The translations under genes and the position numbers were made by a program. Of a stretch of DNA of 64,000 nucleotides, positions 26,805-34,823 are shown piece by piece; the stretch's first letter is position 1; every line of letters starts with the position of its first letter. This stretch comes from JABFXX01 sp964419605 (GTDB lineage: Bacteria > Myxococcota_A > Polyangia > Haliangiales > Haliangiaceae), in contig CAYQQM010000002.1 in the NCBI GenBank assembly GCA_964419605.1, positions 62,001 to 126,000 on the forward strand, given 5' to 3'. Below the pieces are notes generated by a model. The model saw only the letters and a list, made by a program, of their open reading frames with translations. It made no database searches and was not told the origin of the DNA.

Positions 26805-26957
26805 CCGATTGGCCGTGAACCGCAATACAACGTATCGAACGCGAGAGCGAATTTAGCGAAACTGCCGCGGCGGCTGGCATTCGCGACCGCAATCCAGAAC
26901 CGACCGACGAGCTACCCGAACGTGTTTAATTAGGCGAGCGTAGACAGTTCCAGGTTT

Positions 26958-27446
26958 TCATGAGAGAGGCTCCGAAATTGTTACGGTCGCGCTCGAAACC
27001 TGTTGCAGCCAGAGATCCTGCAGATACGCGATCATGATCGAAAGGTCCGGATCCGCCTGACTGTCAGCGGTTCCACTACCGGCTCGATTAATGAGGCGCC
27101 ACAGGGCATAAGCTGCCCGTTCTAGCGGAGGGTGGGAACGTCCATTGATTACGGTCAGCATTTCGCGCACGTGGCTGGGAACAAACGCCGATTCCGGTGG
27201 AACGTGCTCGCTACTACTGATGCGAACGGTTGTGCGCGCATCGCGGTATGTTCCGCCGCACGGATAGATTCCATCGATTGCCTGTTTTTGGAGCTCCAAG
27301 ACGTGTGACTCGCGCACGTCCCGAACTTTCAAATCCGTGACCAAGTAGGTCAGGTAGTCGATCTGGTTGATGCCGTTCGCAGCTTCTCGCCTGGCTTTTT
27401 CCTCGCGAGGACAAAGAATCGGATCATACCGATCGCCCTCAGACAC
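26958..27446 (-). pseudogene. Fic-family protein lacking the catalytic core
   Basis: 162 aa. Residues about 55-130 match the N-terminal part of Fic AMP-transferases (IYPCGGTYRDARTTVRI, HVPPESAFVPSHVREML, ERAAYALWRLIN). Where members continue with HPFxDGNGR, this one jumps straight to the C-terminal tail typical of the family (PDLSIMIAYLQDLW). The loss of about 40-60 residues is in frame, so the catalytic loop, which carries the histidine, is absent. The product would be inactive as an AMP-transferase. The start is GTG at 27446, eight bases after the stop of a 57-aa gene. Reads as a damaged toxin gene; a regulatory leftover is possible. Confidence 0.6.
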
Positions 27447-27454
27447 GCCGCTAC

Positions 27455-27628
27455 CTAGGACTGCGAGTCGATCGCGCGAACGACCATTTCTCGGGTCACG
27501 TCGGCGTTCTCAATTTTCGTGTTCCCGTACGCAAAGTCGATCCGCTGCTCCCGCGTGGGCGTCCGCTCAAGTTTTCCCGCCGCCATGAGAGACAGGACCG
27601 TCGCCTTCATGTTTTCATAATCTGACAT
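27455..27628 (-). CDS. 57-aa putative antitoxin-like partner of the Fic gene
   Basis: Short protein: starts MSDYENMKATVLSLMAAGKL, then an RTPTREQRIDFAYGNTKIEN segment and ends VVRAIDSQS. ATG at 27628, TAG at 27455-27457. It stands immediately upstream of the Fic-like gene on the same strand with an eight-base gap, the arrangement of antitoxin-toxin Fic modules. The TKIEN segment is near, but not identical to, the [S/T]xxxE[G/N] inhibitory motif of VbhA-type antitoxins (the first position would be Asn). The FAYGN core is seen in many small bacterial proteins of unknown role. Function is inferred from position only. Confidence 0.5.
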   Translation of the reverse strand: MSDYENMKATVLSLMAAGKLERTPTREQRIDFAYGNTKIENADVTREMVVRAIDSQS

Positions 27629-28422
27629 ACGATCCTGCTTCCCTTATACCTGGCAGCGCAACGCGAGTCCATTCACTCGAGATGCTGACTGCTCAAAACA
27701 TGTGTAAGTAGCTAATCTGATTGCCTTCGGCGGCGACGCAAGCCCGGGCGCGCAGCCGCAACCGCTATCCAGGCCGCTAGTGTCACATGCGTGCCGTACT
27801 GTGCATCACGAGCGACTCCCCATGCCTGTCACGTCGAGCACCCCATCTGCGCGCGCGCTACCAGCCGGTGATGTGTTCGCGCATTTTCTTAAGCTAGCCG
27901 AAGATGACCTCTTCAAGCCGGATTGCACGATTACCGTAAACACGAACATTCCGCACTTGAACTGGCACATCCAATGCCGGCAAGGCTTTGGTTCAGACAG
28001 CAGTCGATGAAGTCACACAGATCTTCGCCGACAAGCCCTACATCAGCATCACGAACTGTGTCATCCAAAGCCCACACCATCAACACAACAAGATGAACTC
28101 CAACCTGCCACAAAGTGGCGTAAGGATGGCAAGGGGATTCCGTGCCTTACTCGAATGATCGACGCGATGCGTCTCTACTTCGACGATTCGGGCTCGCACC
28201 ATCCTGATCGGGCGCGCGCCTCGCCATCGCATGGAAACGAAGCGAAGACCCATTCGGGAGGACACGCGGCGCTAGAAAATGGAATATCGCCCGACCGCTA
28301 AACTAAACTAGGCGAACATACAGTGAGGTGCCCGACCAGCTCGGTTTCCTGGAGGAGCGCTCACGGCCTGGTGCGGCGAAATACCGCCTTGACTGCAAGA
28401 GGGAGGTCGCCTACAGAGCAGC
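27629..28422. other. Gene-poor stretch, possibly decayed coding DNA
   Basis: About 790 bases without a convincing intact gene. Between 27820 and 28303 three plus-strand frames in turn read like protein: one to about 28008, the next with ALVQTAVDEVTQIFADKPY, and a last with KWRKDGKGIPCLTRMIDAM ending at a stop near 28303. This suggests one gene broken by at least two frameshifts, family unrecognised. It follows the Fic module and may mark a degraded accessory region. Confidence 0.4.
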
Positions 28423-28776
28423 GTGGTAATTCGCGCGCTACGGCCTCTGGCGACAGCGGGGATCGCAGTGCTGGTTGCGCTTGCGATGCCTGTCTCGCAG
28501 ATCCGTACGGTCTCGATCGTGGCGCGCTGCTGCTGCCCCGATCCGGCGAAGTGCCACTGCCCGGACCACTCAACCGATTCTGACCGGCCGCCCACACTGC
28601 GGCCCTGCTACCGCAGCGAGCATGTGGTGGTGGTGGTTGCGGCTGCACCCTTGGCGACTGCGCCCCCGGCGATCGAGTGCACCGATCTGGCTGGTCAGGC
28701 AAGCCGCGTGATTTTCGACGAGCCCAAAGCTCCCCACGCGGCTCCATCCCCAACACGCCCGGCTGCCCCGTCATAG
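28423..28776 (+). CDS. Small exported Cys-rich protein
   Basis: 117 aa. An N-terminal hydrophobic segment (about 10-28) looks like a signal peptide or anchor. It is followed by the cluster CCCPDPAKCHCPDH (about 36-50) with five Cys and two His, which could bind a metal. The rest is low complexity, Ala/Pro-rich, with a Val-rich patch. The start is a GTG at 28423. It precedes the His/Cys-rich lipoprotein at 28877. Not recognised; the CCCPDP...CHC pattern is reminiscent of proteins in copper or heavy-metal loci but that is a guess. Confidence 0.5.
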   Translation: MVIRALRPLATAGIAVLVALAMPVSQIRTVSIVARCCCPDPAKCHCPDHSTDSDRPPTLRPCYRSEHVVVVVAAAPLATAPPAIECTDLAGQASRVIFDEPKAPHAAPSPTRPAAPS

Positions 28777-28876
28777 AGACGGCAAAACTCATCGCGTTGT
28801 GTCTGTTACGTCGCGCCGGGGCATCCGCGGATGCTGCGCCGGTATTTATTGTTTTCTCCTCACCACAAGGTTTTCA

Positions 28877-29200
28877 ATGCGTTTGTTTCAATTCACGAAT
28901 CTCGCTCTTGCACTCAGCTGGTTGCTCATCCTGGCCGCCTGCGGCCATGACCACTCCGAAGTCGAGCCATACGACACATTCCAGCTCTGTTACGACGCCC
29001 ACCACGAGGTCGAATCCCTCCCGGTCGACAAGTCCATCGTGATTTGTTGCGCGGACCACCCAATCGCCGGCGTAACCCCGGTATGCGGAACGTCCGCCGC
29101 GATGTGCGAGGCGTACGTCCGAGCCAACCTCGACCCCACCGTAGCCGCCGCGGACATTGCCGCTGCGTGTTCCGACTACGTCTCGCAGATCGAGAAGTAA
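28877..29200 (+). CDS. Small Cys-rich lipoprotein
   Basis: 107 aa. The signal peptide ends in the lipobox LAAC (Cys21), followed directly by GHDHSEVEP, a short His/acidic stretch. The mature domain has six Cys residues beyond the lipidated one (e.g. LCYDAHHEVE, VICCADHP, VCGTSAAMCEAY, AACSDYV), so disulfides are likely. RBS AAGG (28867-28870) lies six bases before the ATG. No family recognised. It converges with the gene at 29220. Confidence 0.65.
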   Translation: MRLFQFTNLALALSWLLILAACGHDHSEVEPYDTFQLCYDAHHEVESLPVDKSIVICCADHPIAGVTPVCGTSAAMCEAYVRANLDPTVAAADIAAACSDYVSQIEK

Positions 29201-29219
29201 GCCGGCCACTCGCGCGGCC

Positions 29220-29972
29220 TCACTCAGACGGGGAAAGCTCGACCGTCACAAACGTCAGGGCGGCATCAGCAACCGGGATGCCGGCGAAGAGTTGCGCTGC
29301 TTTCCCCGCTGGGCTAACCGCAAGGGTTGCGGTGCCTACCGGCAATCCCGGGATCCAGATCGCGCCGCGATCCCCGGTCGCGTTTTGCGTCCACAGCCGA
29401 GCCGCTGCGCCGTCGTACAACGCGGGATACGCCGCGATCGGCGAGGTAGTTGCGGTTGCGCCGTTCACCGGTAGTCCTTCCGCGACCACATGCGCTACGA
29501 TCGCTCCTTGCGCGGCGACTTCTAGCACGCCGTTTTCGCTCGCTAGCTGCTCGTAGTCAGCCGCCGCGATGACGGGAATCGTGGAGGCCGCGCTGTAAGG
29601 GGCCAGGGTCGTCCGGATCGCATCGCCCGTGACGCGCCATACCAGGCTACTTCCCGCAGGCGCAGCCATGGAGAATTCCCCGTTTTCCGCCGTCGTGGCC
29701 GTGCGGGTCCCCAACGCGACTATGAGTCCGCCCGCACCCGCGCTTGCGCACGCCGAAACATCGCGCAAATCGCCGACCAGGCACACGCGTCCGCGAAGCG
29801 TTGCAGAGTCGGTTGCCGCATCGTTCACCCTGGCGTCGGCCTGCGGAACCCCCACGGGCCCCACCGGACCGCCCGGGATAATCGGATGAGTCTTGTCGTC
29901 GGCGTGGCAGCCAGCGGCGGCCGCTACCACCACCCACCAACCTGACAACGTCCTTGCGCAATGCCGGCCCAC
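29220..29972 (-). CDS. Lipoprotein with carboxypeptidase-regulatory-like fold
   Basis: 250 aa. GTG start at 29972, hydrophobic signal ending AAAGC (Cys22). After a Pro/Gly-rich linker, residues about 58-110 read as a CarboxypepD_reg-like beta sandwich (LRGRVCLVGD... then ENGEFSMAAPAGSSLVWRV). The C-terminal half has repeated beta strands, including WIPGLPVGTATLAVSP, again of this type. Two such domains suggest a surface adhesion or binding protein. No specific function inferred. Downstream of lspA by nine bases, so possibly in the ileS-lspA transcript. Confidence 0.65.
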   Translation of the reverse strand: MGRHCARTLSGWWVVVAAAAGCHADDKTHPIIPGGPVGPVGVPQADARVNDAATDSATLRGRVCLVGDLRDVSACASAGAGGLIVALGTRTATTAENGEFSMAAPAGSSLVWRVTGDAIRTTLAPYSAASTIPVIAAADYEQLASENGVLEVAAQGAIVAHVVAEGLPVNGATATTSPIAAYPALYDGAAARLWTQNATGDRGAIWIPGLPVGTATLAVSPAGKAAQLFAGIPVADAALTFVTVELSPSE

Positions 29973-29981
29973 GTCAAGCTC

Positions 29982-30635
29982 CTATGGTCGCAGGTCCTTC
30001 ACAAGGCCGGCGGCGCGAGCCTTTTCGTCGCGAACTGCCTTAAGCGCCTTTTCGCGCTTTCCCTCCTTCTGAATGTCGATGAACATCAGACCCACACCGA
30101 TCACGAGGACCACGTCGGCGACGTTGAAAACCGGCCATTCGTGAGTCTTGTAGCGCCACAATACGAAGTCGGTAACCACGCCGAAGTAAATTCGATCGAA
30201 CAAGTTTCCGACGGCACCACCGGCGACCAGCGCAAGCGCCCAATGCAATATCGCTTGATCGGTTCGCGACTTGCGCAGCATGACAACGATCCCGATGAGC
30301 GCGATGAGCCCAACGACGGTTAAAAAGATCCGGGCGCCGCTTTGGCCGGCGAACAGGCCGAATGCGGAGCCGGGATTCATCGAAAGCCGCCAATCCCAGT
30401 AGTTATCGACGACCGGCACCGGTTTGCCGACGCAAGCGCGGGCGACGATGTCCTCGGGCACGATGCAACTCTTGCCTCCGTTAGGCAACGGGACGCCGGT
30501 TCCATGCCCCACGACTGGCAGCGCGCTGCGCGCCCAAATTTTGGTGGCTTGGTCGGCGGCGAGCGATAACGCGCCAACGATGAAAAAAATGACCCACTTG
30601 TGGCGACTGCGGGTGGATCGTTCAGTGTCCTGCAT
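29982..30635 (-). CDS. lspA: Signal peptidase II (prolipoprotein peptidase)
   Basis: Inner-membrane aspartic protease that cleaves lipoprotein signal peptides after lipidation; the window encodes many substrates. 217 aa, longer than usual (~165) because of an N-terminal hydrophilic stretch and an extra loop of about 45 residues between helix 1 and the conserved NPGSAFGLF. The catalytic aspartates are in GNLFDRI and FNVADVVLV. The ATG at 30635 is two bases after the ileS stop, giving the classical ileS-lspA operon. A long loop of this kind is common in Myxococcota and related groups. Confidence 0.94.
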   Translation of the reverse strand: MQDTERSTRSRHKWVIFFIVGALSLAADQATKIWARSALPVVGHGTGVPLPNGGKSCIVPEDIVARACVGKPVPVVDNYWDWRLSMNPGSAFGLFAGQSGARIFLTVVGLIALIGIVVMLRKSRTDQAILHWALALVAGGAVGNLFDRIYFGVVTDFVLWRYKTHEWPVFNVADVVLVIGVGLMFIDIQKEGKREKALKAVRDEKARAAGLVKDLRP

Positions 30636-30637
30636 GG

Positions 30638-33517
30638 TTAACCCTTCCTCGTCGCGAGGGCGCTCGCACAACGTTCGCACACATCATTGGGATCCGCCGC
30701 AAGCCGATCGAAATGCTTCCAACAACGTTCACACCGGGGTCCAGAGTGCTCCACTACGCGTACCGTAGCATCTCCGTTGTCGATGTGAACGCTCGAAACG
30801 ATGAACAGGTCGGCCAGCTCGGTCGCATGGCGCAGTAGCACCGCGCGATCGGAATCGCTTGCTTCAAGGGTTACCGCCGCATCTACCGACTTGTGCTTCT
30901 GGGCGCGAAACGCTTCGAGTTGTTTGGTCACGCGCTCTCGCCACGCGAGCAGCACGCCGAACTCAGCCAAGAGTTCCGCCGGTGCCGCCCCGCCCTGTGG
31001 GAACTTCGCCATGTGCACGCTCTCCGGATCGTCGTGGCGTTTTGGCATGTAGGCCCAAATGTCTTCACACGTGAAGGACAGGATCGGCGCTCCCAGCGTT
31101 GCGATTGCGCGCAAGCATTCGTACATGACCACCTGGGCGGCACGTCGCGATGGCGCGTTGATCGGATCGGAGTACAGCCGGTCTTTGGTCACGTCGCCAT
31201 ACAACGCGGAAATTTCCACGGTAACGAATTCGACCAACAGCCGGTGAACGACGTGAAATTCGTACGCCTCGTAGGCACGGCGTGCTCGCAGCACAAACTC
31301 GTCGAGCCGAGCCAATACGTAGCGGTCGATCGCCAGGGTGACGATGCTTCGATCGTCGCGATTCGGATCAAAGCCTTTTAGATTGCCAAGCAGGAATCGC
31401 GCGGTGTTGCGCAGCTTGCGATACCATTCGGCCAGTCCGCCTTTGCCATCGTTTCCGTACAGGATGGTCTCCGAATACGGCATGTCGCCGCGAAATTCGA
31501 CGGAAGCGACCCACAGCCGAAACATCTCGGCGCCGGACTTCTTGATGATCGAATCGGGCTCTATGTAGCTAACCTTGCGACCTTCGGCTTTGGCTTTTTG
31601 GATTGCACTCTTGGAGTATTCTTTGCCGTGTTCGTCGAGCACAAAGCCGTGTGTAATGACTTGCTTGTACGGCGCTCGACCCATGACGCCAAGCGCAACG
31701 AGCAACGAGCTATGAAACCAGCCTCGATGCTGGTCTGACCCTTCGAGATACATCTCGATGTCGCGGTAGTCGCCGCCGTCCGCCGAACGCCGCGGCATCG
31801 CCGACCACGACACTCCTGATTCGAACCACACGTCGACAATATCTTTCTCGCGTTCGAATTTCTCGACCCCAGCACCGCACGCGCGGCACGTCGTTCCTGG
31901 CGGTACGAGTTCCACAACACTGCGCGTCCACCACGCGTCCGCTCCCTCTGCATCGAAGATCGCCGCCACGTGGTCCATCGTGTCGGCTTCGGCATGCTCG
32001 GTTTTGCACGCGGAACAGTAGAACACCGGGATTGGCGTCCCCCACAAGCGCTGCCGCGATAGCACCCAGTCCGGCCGGTTCGCGATCATGGCATGGATCC
32101 GGTCGCGCCCCCACGATGGCACCCACGTCGTGCGGTCGATATGGTCGAGCGCTCGCTCGCGCAAGTGTTCGTGGTCAAGCGAAAGGAACCACTGCGGTGT
32201 GGCCCGGTACACGATCGGGTTCTTGCACCGCCAGCAGTGCTGATACTTATGGGTCAATCGATCGGTCGGCGGGTTGAGCAGATAGCCCGCCTCAGCGAGG
32301 TGAGCAATGATGAGTGGGTTGGCTTCATCGGTGGTCTTGCCGGTCAAATCGACGCGGGGGCCGCCCCCTTCGAGTGCAACCCCTTCGGTATAGCGCGCTG
32401 AATCGTCGAGCGGCGCGTACGGTAGCAGACCGTGTGCGACCCCGGTTTTGTAGTCGTCGGCGCCGTGTCCCGGTGCCGTGTGAACCAGCCCCGTGCCGGC
32501 ATCCGCAGTCACGTAGTCGGCAAAATACAACCGGTAGGCCGCGTCGGCGCATGAGGCAATGGCGCGCGGCGGTTGCGGAACGAACGGATGGCGATAGCGT
32601 GCGCGTTCGAGCAGTTTCATCTGCGCTGGCGAAATCTCAACCGTATCTGCCATGCGAATGCCGCACGCATCAGCTACCGATGCCGCCAAATCTCGAGCCA
32701 CGATAAGGAGCTCGCCGCGATGGGGAATGCCGACATACGTGAACGACGGATTGGCGACGATCGCGAGATTGGCGGGCAACGTCCACGGCGTGGTGGTCCA
32801 AATCACCAAGGCAGCGGGTTTGCCGAGGTAACCGCCGACAAGCGGGAAGCGAACGTACACAGATGGGGACACGTGGTCCTCGTACTGAATTTCCGCTTCC
32901 GCCAGCGCGGTGCGGTCGCGCGGGCACCACGACACCGGCTTGTGGCCGCGATAGAGGTAGCCGCGACGCGCAAACGTGGCGAGTGCGCGAACGATGGCCG
33001 CCTCGTACGAGGCATCGAGGGTGAGGTATGGCGCATCCCAGTCGCCTAAAATGCCAAGCCGGCGAAATTCGGCTCGCTGAATATCGACAAACTTGAGCGC
33101 ATAGCTGCGGCACGCCTGCCGAAACTCTGCCGCTGACAGGTCGCGGCGCTTCGCCCCTAACTCGCGCTCGACCGCCAATTCGATCGGCAGACCGTGCGTA
33201 TCCCAGCCTGGAACGTAGGGCGCGCGAAAACCAAGCATCGCGTGCGACTTAACGACAATGTCCTTCAGGATTTTGTTCAGGATGTGGCCGTAGTGGATGT
33301 GGCCGTTTGAATACGGCGGCCCATCGTGCAGTACCCATAAGGGTGCACCAGCGCGCGCTGCTTGGATCTTTGCGTAGAGATCGAGTTGTTCCCACTGCTT
33401 CAAGATCTCCGGCTCTCGCGTCGCGAGATCTCCGCGCATTGGAAACGCCGTTTCCGGCAGTGCAACTGTGTCTTTATACTTCGAGGCGTGACCCGACATG
33501 TGGCAGGTGCGGACCAT
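30638..33517 (-). CDS. ileS: Isoleucyl-tRNA synthetase
   Basis: Class I synthetase that charges tRNA-Ile, with editing. 959 aa (ATG at 33499 gives 953 and is an alternative start). Contains the HIGH-type motif in PPYSNGHIHYGHILNKILKD, the editing domain (TTPWTLPANLAIVANP), SSCDQHRG-like SDQHRGWFHSS, and a C-terminal zinc ribbon (CERCWKH...CERCAS). The KMSKS loop is altered: it reads KEYSKS and is followed by an insertion of about eight residues before the conserved SGAEMFRLWVAS. First gene of ileS-lspA; divergent from the dCMP deaminase gene. Confidence 0.97.
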   Translation of the reverse strand: MVRTCHMSGHASKYKDTVALPETAFPMRGDLATREPEILKQWEQLDLYAKIQAARAGAPLWVLHDGPPYSNGHIHYGHILNKILKDIVVKSHAMLGFRAPYVPGWDTHGLPIELAVERELGAKRRDLSAAEFRQACRSYALKFVDIQRAEFRRLGILGDWDAPYLTLDASYEAAIVRALATFARRGYLYRGHKPVSWCPRDRTALAEAEIQYEDHVSPSVYVRFPLVGGYLGKPAALVIWTTTPWTLPANLAIVANPSFTYVGIPHRGELLIVARDLAASVADACGIRMADTVEISPAQMKLLERARYRHPFVPQPPRAIASCADAAYRLYFADYVTADAGTGLVHTAPGHGADDYKTGVAHGLLPYAPLDDSARYTEGVALEGGGPRVDLTGKTTDEANPLIIAHLAEAGYLLNPPTDRLTHKYQHCWRCKNPIVYRATPQWFLSLDHEHLRERALDHIDRTTWVPSWGRDRIHAMIANRPDWVLSRQRLWGTPIPVFYCSACKTEHAEADTMDHVAAIFDAEGADAWWTRSVVELVPPGTTCRACGAGVEKFEREKDIVDVWFESGVSWSAMPRRSADGGDYRDIEMYLEGSDQHRGWFHSSLLVALGVMGRAPYKQVITHGFVLDEHGKEYSKSAIQKAKAEGRKVSYIEPDSIIKKSGAEMFRLWVASVEFRGDMPYSETILYGNDGKGGLAEWYRKLRNTARFLLGNLKGFDPNRDDRSIVTLAIDRYVLARLDEFVLRARRAYEAYEFHVVHRLLVEFVTVEISALYGDVTKDRLYSDPINAPSRRAAQVVMYECLRAIATLGAPILSFTCEDIWAYMPKRHDDPESVHMAKFPQGGAAPAELLAEFGVLLAWRERVTKQLEAFRAQKHKSVDAAVTLEASDSDRAVLLRHATELADLFIVSSVHIDNGDATVRVVEHSGPRCERCWKHFDRLAADPNDVCERCASALATRKG

Positions 33518-33584
33518 ACACCGCCGTACATCCCAGACACATGTTTATGGCGCGCGGCGATTTTTTTGAGGTAGGCTCGATCCG

Positions 33585-34049
33585 ATGGACGACAAGCCAG
33601 CGCGACTGTCGTGGGATGAGTATTTTATGAGCATCGCGCAGGTCGTCGCGACGCGATCGACATGTCCCCGCAAGTACGTGGGGGCCCTACTCGTGCGGAA
33701 CCGGACGATCCTTTCGACCGGCTACAACGGATCCATTCGAGGAATGCCTCATTGTTCCGACGTCGGACACATGATGGAAGATGGCCACTGCGTGGCAACG
33801 ATCCACGCCGAAGCCAATGCCATCCTACAAGCCGCACGCACGGGAGCGATGATCGATGGGGCTACCGTCTATGTGACCGCGAGTCCGTGTTGGCACTGCT
33901 TCAAGCAGCTCGCAAACGCGGGCGTCCAGCGAATTTGCTACGGCGAATTTTATCGCGATGAGCGAATCTTCGACGTGGCACGCAAGATCCAGATCGAGCT
34001 CGTTCACGTGCCTCTGCCCGGAGTCAACCTACCAAAACTCACTGAATAG
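33585..34049 (+). CDS. dCMP deaminase (ComEB type)
   Basis: 154-aa zinc enzyme predicted to deaminate dCMP to dUMP, feeding thymidylate synthesis. It contains the zinc site HAE (His74, Glu76) and PCWHC (Cys102, Cys105), and GYNGSIRGMPHC near residue 47, typical of the dCMP/ComEB branch. Cys57 and nearby His are part of the extra metal site of the family. ATG 33585 fits family length. It is followed five bases later by the frame of the next gene, whose preferred start is at 34124. Confidence 0.9.
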   Translation: MDDKPARLSWDEYFMSIAQVVATRSTCPRKYVGALLVRNRTILSTGYNGSIRGMPHCSDVGHMMEDGHCVATIHAEANAILQAARTGAMIDGATVYVTASPCWHCFKQLANAGVQRICYGEFYRDERIFDVARKIQIELVHVPLPGVNLPKLTE

Positions 34050-34123
34050 CGCTCATGACTCGTTGCCGATTTGCGAATTTTGCAGTTGAGATCGCCCCGG
34101 GTCTCGACCTACGGTCTCGAGCC

Positions 34124-34783
34124 ATGCGGTGGATTGCGTTCCTGATGGTGGCAGCATGCCTTAGCGCAAACGTGGCGTCGGCCGCCCCCTCGAAGCGACG
34201 AGCTCGTCGAGCGGTGTTCCAAGGTCATAACGCGACGAAGTCCGAGCTTCGACCTGGCACGGCGGAACCGCTGGCTCGTCCCTCGGGCGAGATTTGGCTG
34301 CGAGCCGAGAATCTCGATGAAGAGGTCGAGATCAACATTTACAACGAAGATGGCAGTTTCAACGACAGCTCGTTGGCCATGCTCGACGACCTGTTTCGAT
34401 GCGCCCGCACCGGAGAAGTGCGGGCGGTCAAGCGCGAACTCTACGAGCACCTTTCGAGGATCTACGATCACTTCGGCAAGCAGCGCATCGACCTCGTGTC
34501 GGGCTTCCGATTTGCAGAGCGCAACTCGAGTCGACACTTTCACGCCTCGGCGATGGACATCAAGATCGCCGGGGTTTCCAACCGCGACATGTACCGCTAC
34601 GCCGAATCACTAGACGGCGGCGGCATGGGCATCGGCATCTACCCCAATAGCGGCTTCATCCATCTCGACTTCCGCGCGCCCGGCGAGCCCAGCTACCGCT
34701 GGACCGACTACTCGGGCAACAGCGCGGGCAAGTCCAAGAAGCGCCTTGCGCGCAGCAGAACGCCCCGCAAGCCAACTTCGTAA
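34124..34783 (+). CDS. YcbK/DUF882-like murein peptidase
   Basis: 219 aa. Signal peptide (MRWIAFLMVAACL... cut near ASAAP) followed by a basic linker. Residues about 90-195 carry the DUF882/peptidase M15 zinc site: SGFRFAERNSSRHFHASAMDIKI and a later FIHLDFR, giving His, Asp and His ligands, as in E. coli MepK/YcbK, which cuts 3-3 cross-links in peptidoglycan. The Lys/Arg-rich C-terminus is extra. ATG 34124 chosen as it starts the signal peptide. Convergent with recN. Confidence 0.88.
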   Translation: MRWIAFLMVAACLSANVASAAPSKRRARRAVFQGHNATKSELRPGTAEPLARPSGEIWLRAENLDEEVEINIYNEDGSFNDSSLAMLDDLFRCARTGEVRAVKRELYEHLSRIYDHFGKQRIDLVSGFRFAERNSSRHFHASAMDIKIAGVSNRDMYRYAESLDGGGMGIGIYPNSGFIHLDFRAPGEPSYRWTDYSGNSAGKSKKRLARSRTPRKPTS

Positions 34784-34823
34784 CCAGCGCGGGCCCACCT
34801 ATAGCGGTTGTTGACAGTCGCTG

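Noticed and set aside
26821..26932. Short plus-strand frame ending near 26932 between the delta-60 gene and the Fic remnant
   Set aside because: A stop lies immediately upstream, no start codon is usable, and the peptide matches nothing I recognise.
33518..33584. T-box leader for ileS
   Set aside because: Only 67 bases separate ileS from the divergent gene, far too short for a T-box, and no T-box sequence is visible.
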